Source: a bacterium | Lineage (GTDB): Bacteria; ARS69 | Reading direction: 5' to 3' | Length of the DNA: 28,092 bases | Assembly (NCBI GenBank): GCA_025774805.1 | Contig: JALGZR010000097.1 | Coordinates: 1 to 28,092, forward strand | Shown: positions 1 through 8,800 of the stretch, piece by piece | Layout of the letters: each line of letters starts with the position of its first letter | How positions within the stretch are numbered: the first letter of the stretch is position 1 | Notes under the pieces: generated by a model | The model's input: the letters and a program-made list of their open reading frames with translations, nothing else | What the model was told of the DNA's origin: nothing | Database searches by the model: none | Program-made: the position numbers and the translations under genes

Positions 1-1512
1 GTCGCCTTCGCGATCATGACCCCCCCGACGTTCCTGGTGGGGATGACGTTCCCCCTCGTGAACCGCATCGGCATCCGGGACATGAAGCGGCTGGGCACGG
101 GAGTCGGGTTCCTCTACTTCGCGAACACGTTCGGGTCGATACTCGGCTCGCTGGCGGCGGGGTTTCTCGTCCTGCCCTGGCTGGGGGCGAAGGGTGGCAT
201 CCTCGTCACCGCCGGACTGAACGTCGTGATCGGTGTGGTGGCGTTGGGCGCGCGGCTCCCCCGCCGTCCGCCCGAGGTCGCGGTCGCGGGTGCGGTGGCG
301 CTCGCCGCTCTTCTCGTGGCACCGATGCTCGCGCGATCGGGGCGAGACGTTCTCAGCAACTCCCAGGGACGCGCCGACACCGTTCTCTTCCGGAGAGAGG
401 ACTCCGTCGCGGAGACGCGCGTCTACCGGAAGCCGGGCGGCGCCCTCCACATGAGCGTGGACGGGTACGACATCGGCGGTTCGGAGACGGCCGTCCTGCG
501 CAAAGAGAAGCTGCTCGCCCACCTTCCGATGGCGCTCGTCCCCCGCGGGCGGGAGGTGCTGGCGGTCGGACTCGGAAGCGGGATCACGCTGGGGTCCCTG
601 GCGCTCCACCGGGAGATCGAATCGCTGGTCGTGGTGGAGATCGTGCCCGGAGTCGTGGACGGAGCGGAGCTCTTCCGCGAGCACCACGGCAACGTCCTCG
701 ACGATCCCCGGACCGAGATCCACGTGGAGGACGGGATCCAGTATCTGCTGACCTGTGGCCGGCGCTTCGACGTCATCAGCAGCGACTCGAAGCTCAATCC
801 CGACTACGTCGGAAACGCGGCGCTCCTCTCCCGCGACTACTACGCCCTCTGCCGGGATCACCTGACCGACCACGGGGTGATGGTCCAGTGGGTGGCCCTC
901 CACCTGCCGGTCTCGGAGATGCGGACGATCGCCCACAGCTTCGCCCGGGAGTTCCCCCACCGCGCACTGTTCTGGCACTACCCCAACAGTGTGGTCTTGG
1001 CGGGAAGCCGGAATCCGGTCGGCGTCGACCTCGACCGCGTCCGGAGCTTCCTCGAAGACGAGCCCATCCGCGAGGACCTGGCGTCCGTGCATCTGGACGA
1101 CGCCTACGGGATGGCGTCCCTCTACGTCACCGGCGAGGAGGCGTTGCTCGACGCCGTCCGCTCCGCCCCGGTCTGCACGTGGTTCCGCCCGCGGCTCGAG
1201 TTTTCGGTCCTCAAGTCGGGACTGTCGAGGAGCGTTCCCGTGCTCGAGGACGGGAGTCTGGAGTGGCTCCTCGCCGTGCGACGGCCGGGTGAGCAGACCG
1301 TGCGGGGCGCCTTCGAGCCGGAGACCCTGGACCGCTTTCACGCTTCGGCCGGCAAGCTGCTCGAAGGATACGGAGCGGGGGGCGGAGTGAACGTCCTCGC
1401 GACCGGGACCCTCTCCTTCCGGGAGGGACTCGCGCGAAATCCGGAGGACCGCCGTCTCCGTCACATCGTCGACTTCCTCGAAGCGGACGCGAGGCGGCAG
1501 GAAGGGGAGTGA
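1..1512 (+). CDS. Spermidine synthase-like protein with membrane N-terminus (5' partial)
   Basis: The reading frame is already open at base 1, so the gene is cut by the window edge; the ATG at 16 is internal. The visible N-terminal part is hydrophobic and resembles the last helices of the MFS-like domain in fused MFS/spermidine synthase proteins ('TFPLVNRIG', 'FANTFGSILGSLAAGF'). After a linker comes a Rossmann methyltransferase-like fold: glycine-rich motif I 'AVGLGSGITLGSL' followed by acidic 'VVEIVPGVVDGA', then 'DPRTEIHVEDG' and 'RRFDVISSDS', as in polyamine aminopropyltransferases. In this fused family the true substrate is mostly unknown, and soluble SpeE activity should not be assumed. 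The gene ends 30 bp from the convergent sulfatase-like gene. The family assignment is firm; the reaction is not. Confidence 0.8.
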   Translation, partial: VAFAIMTPPTFLVGMTFPLVNRIGIRDMKRLGTGVGFLYFANTFGSILGSLAAGFLVLPWLGAKGGILVTAGLNVVIGVVALGARLPRRPPEVAVAGAVALAALLVAPMLARSGRDVLSNSQGRADTVLFRREDSVAETRVYRKPGGALHMSVDGYDIGGSETAVLRKEKLLAHLPMALVPRGREVLAVGLGSGITLGSLALHREIESLVVVEIVPGVVDGAELFREHHGNVLDDPRTEIHVEDGIQYLLTCGRRFDVISSDSKLNPDYVGNAALLSRDYYALCRDHLTDHGVMVQWVALHLPVSEMRTIAHSFAREFPHRALFWHYPNSVVLAGSRNPVGVDLDRVRSFLEDEPIREDLASVHLDDAYGMASLYVTGEEALLDAVRSAPVCTWFRPRLEFSVLKSGLSRSVPVLEDGSLEWLLAVRRPGEQTVRGAFEPETLDRFHASAGKLLEGYGAGGGVNVLATGTLSFREGLARNPEDRRLRHIVDFLEADARRQEGE

Positions 1513-1542
1513 GGGGCCTCGACGGGCGAACGCAGCCGGCGC

Positions 1543-2862
1543 TCAGTCCACGTAGCCCAGAGCGCGCAGCCGTTCCTCCAGCTCCGGACTGAGCCCCTCG
1601 GACAGCTCGGGAACCTCCTCCCCCGACACGAGATCGTCCAGGAGACGCTGGAGATCGTCGGCGAGCTCCGAGTGCTCCGGCTCCCGATTCCGCGTCTCGC
1701 CCGGATCGCTTTGCAGATCGTGCAGCGATCGCCCTCCCGTCGGGCCTCCTACGAGAAGCTTCCAGGGATACGCGACGATCGACTTCCACCGTCTCATCTC
1801 GCTGACCGCCGACAGCGGCGCGGGAGAGCCGCTCCCGCCGAGTTCCCGCAGGCTCATCCCCTGATGGGAGGGCGCGGGGGCGAGCCCCGCCAGATCCAGG
1901 ATCGTCGGCGCGATCTCGAGGTTGCGCACCGTCTCGTTCACGAGGCGGCCGGGCGACCCGGGAATCCGGAAGACGAGCGGGACGTGGACGAGCTCCTGGT
2001 AGACGGTGTGGGAGTGAAGAACCGTCCCGTGATCCCAGAACTCCTCCCCGTGGTCGCTCATCGCGACGACGACGGTGCGGTCGAGCAGATCCCGTGATTG
2101 CAGGTGCGCGATCAGCTCCCCGATCCGGGCGTCCGCGTGGCGGATCTCTCCGTCGTAGAGCGCCACGAGATGGGCGCGATCGCGTTCCGTCAGCTCGGGC
2201 CGGCCCGTGGGGTCTCCGGAATCCCCCGGCTCGTCGCGGCGGTCGAGGCCGCGGATCTCCCGGCAGAGGTCGCGGGTGGCGGCGCCCACGATCGATCCCT
2301 CGTAGTCGCGGTCGAACCGGCGGTCGTAGGGACGGGGAGGGTCGTAGGGAAGGTGGACGTCGTAGGAGTGCAGAAACGCGAAGAACGGCTCCCGCATCCC
2401 CTCGCCGAGCCAGCGCACGAAATCGGGCACCGTCCGGGCGAGGCCTCCGTCGTCCTCCCGGTAGCGCTCGAAGCCGCGCGCGAATCCGAGCTCACCGGCG
2501 ACGTTTCCTCCCCCGGTGAACGCGACGTTCTCCCAGCCCTCCTCCCGAAGGAGCTCCGCGAGCATCGGAAAGGAGTCCCCCGAGAGAGAGGCGATTCGCG
2601 ACCGGAACATCGAACGGTGCGAGGGAAGCGTCGACGACGACTGCGCGATGCAGCGCGGGAGCTGAGTACCTCTTCGAGCCAGGCGATCGAGGTGGGGGCT
2701 CGTCCCCTCGGGATACCCCCACGCGCCGAGGTGATCCGCCCGCAACGTGTCGAGAGAGATCAGGATGAAGTTCCGGGGCGTGTCCTCGGGACGCCGGTCG
2801 CACGCGAGAGAGAGGACGGCGAGGACGGTCGCCCGGGTCGCCCATCGGATCGTTGCGGGCAA
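1543..2862 (-). CDS. Sulfatase-like (alkaline phosphatase superfamily) lipoprotein
   Basis: A 439-residue sulfatase-fold hydrolase or transferase. The N-terminus has a hydrophobic segment ending in 'LSLAC' (C21), a plausible but non-ideal lipobox, so the protein is probably a periplasm-facing lipoprotein. Metal-site motifs are visible: 'ISLDTLRADHLG' (D38) and 'MSDHGEEFWDHG' (D270, H271). The nucleophile loop reads 'STLPSHRSMF', so Thr78 sits where formylglycine sulfatases have Cys or Ser (C/S-x-P-x-R). A Thr nucleophile is known in LtaS-type phosphoglycerol transferases, so a phospho-transfer or phosphodiester reaction is as likely as sulfate ester hydrolysis. The start is TTG, one base after the TGA of the upstream permease gene (TGA-G-TTG), which suggests translational coupling; no in-frame ATG fits better. 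The substrate is unknown. Confidence 0.82.
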   Translation of the reverse strand: MPATIRWATRATVLAVLSLACDRRPEDTPRNFILISLDTLRADHLGAWGYPEGTSPHLDRLARRGTQLPRCIAQSSSTLPSHRSMFRSRIASLSGDSFPMLAELLREEGWENVAFTGGGNVAGELGFARGFERYREDDGGLARTVPDFVRWLGEGMREPFFAFLHSYDVHLPYDPPRPYDRRFDRDYEGSIVGAATRDLCREIRGLDRRDEPGDSGDPTGRPELTERDRAHLVALYDGEIRHADARIGELIAHLQSRDLLDRTVVVAMSDHGEEFWDHGTVLHSHTVYQELVHVPLVFRIPGSPGRLVNETVRNLEIAPTILDLAGLAPAPSHQGMSLRELGGSGSPAPLSAVSEMRRWKSIVAYPWKLLVGGPTGGRSLHDLQSDPGETRNREPEHSELADDLQRLLDDLVSGEEVPELSEGLSPELEERLRALGYVD

Positions 2863-2863
2863 C

Positions 2864-4317
2864 TCAGTGTCCCTCGCCCTCTTCGGTGATCCATCGCGCG
2901 GCGAGGAAGCAAAAGCCCATCACGAGATAGCCGATCGCCCACGGCCACGCGGGAGTCAGCGACACCGCGGTGTCCGCCGGAGTCCAGCGATAGGAGTGCA
3001 TCAGCCCCACCCCCGAGAGGAGGGCGGCCACGAAGCACCAGAGGGCCGCGGCGGGGAAGCGCCGCTCGATGACGCACGTGGTCGCGGCGGCGAGGAGCAT
3101 CGCGCTGAAGATGAAGCCCTGTTCGGGCCGTTCTTCGCGAGCAGGGCGCCCCACGCGCCGACGCCCGGCAGGAGCCCCACCACGACGGCGGGGGCGTGCG
3201 CACGGGGAGTCGCCTGGAACGCCTGCGCGGTGATCACCATTCCGATCCAGAGGACGATGGCCATTCCCGCGTCGATCGGCACCGCCCACGAGATGTACGC
3301 GAGCGTCCCGGTCAGGCAGACGACGGTGACGAAGGCTCCGTTGAGGGTCGAGTATCCGGCCCGCGCACCGAGTGCCTTCCACCCGGGATGACCGATGTAG
3401 ATCGTGGTCGGATAGGGAGAGCCGAAGAGCGCCGCCGCAAGCGTCCCGATGCCGTTCACGAGGAGGGAGGGCCGGGTCTCGTACCCGTCGCCCGCCGCCT
3501 CGGCCGACTCGATGTTCTGCAGCGATCCCATCACGTTGAAGAGCCCCATCGGAATGATGACGGACAGGTAGGGCAGCAGGAGTCCGCCGCGAAGCCCCGC
3601 CACGAGATCGCCGAGCACGGGAATCGGGAGCCGCCATCCCACCCCGGCCGGCGCCTCTCCCACCGGCGCGATCCCCGTGAGCCAGGCGAGCAGCGTGCCG
3701 AGCATCACCGCCACGAGCCCCCCGGGAACGCCGCCGCGGAATCGGACGCGGCCGAAGTACGTGAGGATCACGATCGCGAGCGTCGTGAGCCCCACCACGG
3801 GTCGCGCGTAGGTCCGAAAGAGGAATCCGAGCGAGATGAACGTGAGCGCGATGCCGGCGAGGGTGGCGAGGAGCGCGGCCCGCGGGGTCGCCCGGCGGAC
3901 CCGCTCGGCGACGAAGGCGCCGCCGGTCTCGATCAGACCGGAGCCGACGGTGGCCAGCAGCCCCGCCTGCCACGCGATCCGCGCCGGGTCGGGATGACCC
4001 GCGGCCTCCGCGACGAGCTTCGCGGGGAGCATCACGAGGAAGGCGTGCCCGAAAAGCGAGACGGTGTTGATTCCGTACGGAAGAGCGCAGACGTCCGTCC
4101 GTCCCGTGGCCTCGGCCAGCTTGAGCGCCTGGCGCGCATAGTACAGGTTGCCGACGAGGAGCGAGACGGCCACCGCGGGGAGGATCCGCCCGTAGAGGAT
4201 CTCGGGCGGGAATCCCAGGACGAAGCGTCCCAGGGCATCGATGAGGAGAAGCTGGACCAGGTTGTCCAGCGCGAGGCCGAAGAACCCGTCGATGTCGCCG
4301 CGAACGAAGGGTCGCAC
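2864..4317 (-). CDS. NCS2-type (xanthine/uracil-like) permease, frameshifted
   Basis: A polytopic membrane protein with NCS2/COG2252-like features: 'GDIDGFFGLALDNLVQLLL', 'TDVCALPYGINTVSLFG', 'GSLQNIESAEAAGDGYETR' and 'SPYPTTIYIGHPGWKALGAR'. Nucleobase or related uptake is inferred from the family only. The frame starting at GTG 4317 gives sensible membrane sequence to about 3127 ('LLAKNGP') and then turns into low-complexity Ser/Arg sequence. The alternative frame resumes a good membrane protein ('EQGFIFSAMLLAAATT' to 'ITEEGEGH', about three helices) and ends at 2864. Joining them needs one extra base near 3121-3127, so the sequence lacks one base: a true pseudogene or an assembly error. Repaired, it would be about 484 residues. 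It is followed at once by the sulfatase-like gene. The start could lie slightly upstream, but no ATG is in frame before the stop at 4399. Confidence 0.72.
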
Positions 4318-4399
4318 CTTCCCGCTCCGTCGAGAGAAGACGATCGGGGCCGGGGCCTCCGGGGCGTTCGCTCCGGTGGCGGTTCGGACGGCGGCATCC

Positions 4400-4433
4400 T
4401 ATCATTGACTCCCTGAACCCTCTACCCAAGGAG
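4400..4433 (+). promoter_or_regulatory. Possible -10 box and ribosome binding site for the exported methyltransferase
   Basis: TATCAT at 4400-4405 matches five of six bases of a sigma70 -10 box and lies in the 122-bp gap between divergent genes; no good -35 is seen. AAGGAG at 4428-4433 is six bases before ATG 4440 and supports that start strongly. The ribosome binding site is convincing; the promoter is tentative. Confidence 0.35.
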
Positions 4434-4439
4434 TCGATC

Positions 4440-5267
4440 ATGTCGCCTCCCGCGCGAAGAGGACCCCTCGCCGCCTTCGCGGTTCTGTCCGCGTTCCTGG
4501 CCGCGGGACTCCTGCTCTCCGCTTCGACCCCCCGGGTCGATCCCGAGGATCACCACGCGAAGGCCGGGTCCCATCACCCCGGCGACGACGCCGAGAAGCG
4601 AGGCGGTCACGAGGCCCACCCCGCGAAAGAGCACACCGAGCGCGAGGATCACCACCCGGAGGTGCACTCCCACCACCACGGCGACGACGCGACGGTCCAC
4701 CATCGTTTCGAGGATGCGGAGACGTGGGCGAAGCGTTTCGAGGATCCCGCCCGGGACGAGTGGCAGCTTCCCGACCGGGTGGTCGAGGCGCTGATCGACC
4801 GGCCGGACCTCGTCATCGTCGACATCGGCTCGGCGACCGGGTACTTCCCCGTCCGGTTCGCCCGTGCCGTGCCCGAGGGGTTCGTCTACGGGGCCGACAT
4901 CGAACCGGGGATGGTCCACCATCTCAACGACCGCGCCGCCCGCGAGGGTCTGACGAACCTCGTGAGCGTGCTCGCCGCCCCCGACGATCCGCACCTTCCC
5001 CGACGCGTCGATCTGGTCTATCTGTGCAACACGATTCACCACATCGACGGCCGGATCGCGTATTTCGATCGGCTGCGGGAGATGCTGCTTCCGGGGGGCA
5101 GGCTGGCCGTGGTGGACTGGCGGCCCGAGTCGGAGCGGGGCCCGAAGCACAAGCTCGCGGCGGAAGTGCTCGAGCAGGAGCTGGTCCAGGCGGGCTACCG
5201 CGTCGCGGCCCGGCACGACTTCCTGTCCGATCAGTACTTCCTGGTGTTCGAGGTCGCCGCCGAGTGA
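4440..5267 (+). CDS. Exported class I SAM-dependent methyltransferase with His-rich linker
   Basis: 275 residues. Residues 1-30 form a signal peptide or signal anchor ('AAFAVLSAFLAAGLLLSAS'). Residues 36-93 are very rich in His and acidic residues (about 15 His, including 'HSHHHGDD'), which looks like a metal-binding linker. Next is 'HRFEDAETWAKRFEDPARD', then a class I methyltransferase core: motif I 'VIVDIGSATGYFPVRFA', motif II 'YGADIEPGMV', motif IV 'DLVYLCNTIHHI' and post-motif 'LLPGGRLAVVDWR'. It ends at 5267, 16 bp from a convergent gene. An AAGGAG six bases upstream supports the ATG start. The fold and export signal are clear. The substrate is unknown, and how SAM would reach an exported enzyme is unexplained. 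Confidence 0.85.
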   Translation: MSPPARRGPLAAFAVLSAFLAAGLLLSASTPRVDPEDHHAKAGSHHPGDDAEKRGGHEAHPAKEHTEREDHHPEVHSHHHGDDATVHHRFEDAETWAKRFEDPARDEWQLPDRVVEALIDRPDLVIVDIGSATGYFPVRFARAVPEGFVYGADIEPGMVHHLNDRAAREGLTNLVSVLAAPDDPHLPRRVDLVYLCNTIHHIDGRIAYFDRLREMLLPGGRLAVVDWRPESERGPKHKLAAEVLEQELVQAGYRVAARHDFLSDQYFLVFEVAAE

Positions 5268-5283
5268 CCGCCCGGACCCGTTA

Positions 5284-5781
5284 CTATTTGTAGAGCGCCT
5301 TCATTCGACCCCAGGTCGTCTCCTTCTGCTCCGGGTCCACTGGCGTGCCCGGCTCGTAACAGGGGGACCGGCTCGTCGGGCCGACCTGAGAGGTGTTCCC
5401 CTGCCCGACCTCGGGAACCGTGATCTCGCGGGTGCGGACTTCCCACTGGCCCGTGTCGTACTCGAGCCAGGAGAAGTAGAGCGTGTAGTCCCCCGCGGGA
5501 ACGTCCAGGATATCGACGCCGAGGTCGATGCAACAGAGACAGGTGCAGGGAATGGAAAGGATCTCGTGTTCGAAGATATCGATCCGTCCCGGCTCGACGT
5601 TCACATCGTATGCGAAGCCGTCCGGGCAGCAATTGTAGAGGGCACCGATGTGCTCGACGTGGACCGTGCTTCCGTCCACGGTCACCACGATTCGGTCATC
5701 GCAGAACATCCACTGGGCCGAAGCGGCGCCCGCAAAGCCGAGGAGAAACAGGGCCCCGGCCGAAGCGACGGCGATTCTCAT
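5284..5781 (-). CDS. Small exported cysteine-rich protein, function unknown
   Basis: 165 residues with a clear signal peptide and a likely cleavage after 'GAASA' (residue 22). The mature part has eight cysteines arranged as a lone Cys, an adjacent pair ('YNCCPDG'), a dense cluster ('IPCTCLCCIDL') and one near the C-terminus ('SPCYEP'). The strand pattern around 'VPAGDYTLYFSW' resembles a beta-sandwich. An extracytoplasmic protein with disulfides or a bound metal is possible. GGAGG lies about seven bases before ATG (5790-5794 on +), supporting the start. The gene stands alone downstream of the ABC/M1 operon, with 105 bp of relatively AT-rich sequence before it. I do not recognise a named family. 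Confidence 0.72.
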   Translation of the reverse strand: MRIAVASAGALFLLGFAGAASAQWMFCDDRIVVTVDGSTVHVEHIGALYNCCPDGFAYDVNVEPGRIDIFEHEILSIPCTCLCCIDLGVDILDVPAGDYTLYFSWLEYDTGQWEVRTREITVPEVGQGNTSQVGPTSRSPCYEPGTPVDPEQKETTWGRMKALYK

Positions 5782-5886
5782 GATCGACCTCCGGGTACAA
5801 GAGGGGGCGACGAACCTGATGATAACCGGAAATCGAGACCGAGCCCATGATCTCGCTCAGTCGCTGAGCTGATATATGTCAGTGTT

Positions 5887-8800
5887 CTACAATCTCGCCT
5901 CCGCCTTCTCCCTCTCGAGCATGAGGACGCGCGCGTCCGGATCCACGAGAATCCGCTCGGGCTCGAACGCGCACGTCAGGCTCACGCGGGTTTCCTCTCC
6001 GGCCCCGAGCTCCACCCTGACCCGGGATTCCTTCCACGGGTTCTCCGTCTCCTCCCCCTCTTCGGGGAAGCGATCCCCCGCGACCGCTGCGATCTCGACC
6101 GGCATGCGGCCGGTTCCGACGTTCTCCACCGTGGCCGTCACGATCCACGCGCCGCCGTCCTCCTCCCGTGCGGCGTCGGAGATCCGGTACTCGGGGACCA
6201 CGACGTCCAGGAACCACTGGTCCTCGAACGCGTCGAAGGCGGCGGGATCGGGGGCGTGCTCACGCATCACTCGGAGGAAGTCCTGCAGCACCGGGTGGTC
6301 CACGCTTGCGGTGTAGCGACCGATGAAGTCACGGATCCCGGCGAAGCCCGCGTCCTCCCCCAGGAGATCGAGCAGCATCCAGAAGACCCAGCCGCCCTTG
6401 TCGTAGGTCACCGTGTTGTCCCCCGCCTTGCTGCCGTCGATCCAGACGAGGGGCTTCTCGGCGTCGACCTGGCGCTGATCGCCGTACCGCTCTTCGATTC
6501 GCCGGCAGAACTCGATCCGCTCTCGCTCTCCGAGCTCCTGACCGAACAGCAGCATCGTGGAGAAGTGCGCCATCCCCTCGGAGAGGATGTTCCCGCCCGG
6601 GCCCTCCCCCGGGAGCAGCAGATTGCCCCACCACTGGTGCGCGGTCTCGTGGGCGGTGACCAGAAACGTCGCGTTCGCCTCTTCGGTGTTTCGCGTCAGG
6701 AACCCGATGTGCTCGGAGAACGTGATGTTCGTCGGGAACCCCTGCGCGTAGAAGGCGAGGCCGGGGAACTCGTTGATCCGCAGGTCCTGCCAGGGATAGG
6801 GGTAGAACCACTCCGAGTACCACCGGCGCGCCGCCTCGAGCGTCGAGCCGATCTCCTCGACGTTGTAGGTGTGCGTCGGGTGATGGTAGACCTCGACGTC
6901 CTCTCCTCGCCAGACGTCCCACTTTCCCGCAACGACGTTGAAAAAGTTCACCGGATGATCCGTCTCCCAGACGACGGTCCGGCGGCCCTCCCCGACGGTC
7001 TCCTCCACCCGCCTCCCCACACCGTGGTAGGCGTATTCCTCCGGGCCGGTAATCCGGGTCCGCACCGGATACCGGGCCCCTCCGCCGAAGGCCGGAGGCG
7101 TGACTCCCTCCCAGAACCCCTCCTCCCAGTCCTTCGGTTCGGTCTCGTTGTCCTCGTCGACCCCCCGCCCCTCCTCGAACCAGGGGACGGGCAGAAAGCT
7201 CGTCCCGAAGGACGTGAGCACGACTCCCGAGGGAAGGATGAACTCGCTCATGCCCCCGCCGTTCTTCGTGACCCCTCGAGGGAAGGCCCCGTCGAGAGAG
7301 AAGCCGACGAGAATCGTGTCCTCGGGAGCGAGGGGCTTGTCGAGCTTGAAGACGTACAGCTTCGCCCAGTTCTCCGGCTCGAAGGTCTCTCCGGCGAGCG
7401 TCCACTCGACGTTTTCGAAGTGCTCGCCGACCGACATCGGGAAACGACGCATCGGCTCCTCGCCGTGATTCACGAGCGCGTACGTCCCTTCGACCGAGAA
7501 GCGACGGTCCGAAGGCTCGAGCTCGAGCTCGACGTCCACTCCTCCGATCATCGGTGTCTCGGCATCGACCCACGTGGCGAGGTTCCGGCCCCAGTACTCC
7601 TTGTCGTGCTTCTCCGCGGTCTTCCCCTGGAAGCCGCGCTCCACCTGTCCGTAGAGAGTGAAGCCGAGCACGATCGCGGGCAGCCCGAAGGGAGAGAGGC
7701 GCCACGCCGTCCGCAGCAACGAGCGGGAGCGCAGCCGGTCGAGGATCCGGCCCGAGTCGAACTCCCGCCGCGGGAAGATGCGCATGGTCAGGGCGATCAG
7801 AAAGACCATCACGGCGAGCCAGAAGAGGCGGTTCATGAGGAGGGCCATCCCGTTCGGATCGACCCGGCCGAAGTCGGTCCAGGTCGCGGCGCTCCAGAGA
7901 TCCCAGTTCCCGACCCAGTTCATTTCCCCCCGGACCTGCTTCCAGCCGGTGAATGCCATCACCCCGAGACCGATCCCGTACGTCGTGAACCGGTTCCCGG
8001 TCGCCGCGAGCACCGCCGTGACGAAGGCCGCCCACACGAGAAAGGTCGGAACGAGGAGGAGTCCCCAGACGAGAAGGAAGGGAACGGGGTCGGGGGCCAC
8101 CCTCCCCTGAATCAGCAGAACGATGAAGGCCCCGATCATCGACGCCAGCAGGATCACGGCGGCGACGAGGCCGTTCGCGACCGCCTTTCCGAGGAGCACG
8201 GCCGCGGTGCGCGCGGGAGTGGCGTACAGAATCGGATCGAGTCGCGTGTTCCGCTCCCGCAGCACCGACTCGACCGTATAGAACAGCAACAGGAAGCAGA
8301 CGAGCATCGTGAGCGCGTTCATCGCGGAGACGGCGGCGACGCCGTTCGTCAGAAGCAGCGGGGTGTCGAACGCTCCGGTGCGGAAGAACTCCGTGCCGAT
8401 GGTCTGCAGCAGGATGATCGGCACGAAGAGGTAGAGACCGGGTGCGCTGCGCAGGTTCCTTCCCTCGAACCGGGCGACGTCGAGAACGGTTCGGACGAAT
8501 CCGGGGGACGACGAGCGCATCCCGATGGCGGCGACCGGGGCGGACCTCTCCGCGGTCGGCCAGTCGCCGGAGCTCTCCGGAGACGGGGCGGCCCCCTTCG
8601 TCTTCTTGGTAAGGCGGATCGCCCGCTCCCCCCGGATGTTCCGCTCGAGGTGCCGCCGCGCCAGTCCGACCGCTCCGATTCCGACGAGCACGTACGCTAC
8701 CCGGCTGAGCAGGAACGGCAGGTCGTAGCCGACCGGGGTGGTGTTGTAGAAGTCCACCCCGCGGTCGAGCTTGAGCCAGGTCTCGTTGAGCCAGCGATAC

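Noticed and set aside
4318-4441. Permease start at 4441 in the alternative frame
   Set aside because: Before the frameshift point that frame gives Arg-rich nonsense; only its last ~90 codons belong to the permease.
5855-5869. Small inverted repeat GCTCAG-TCG-CTGAGC
   Set aside because: A six-bp stem with no T-run is too weak to call a terminator or operator.
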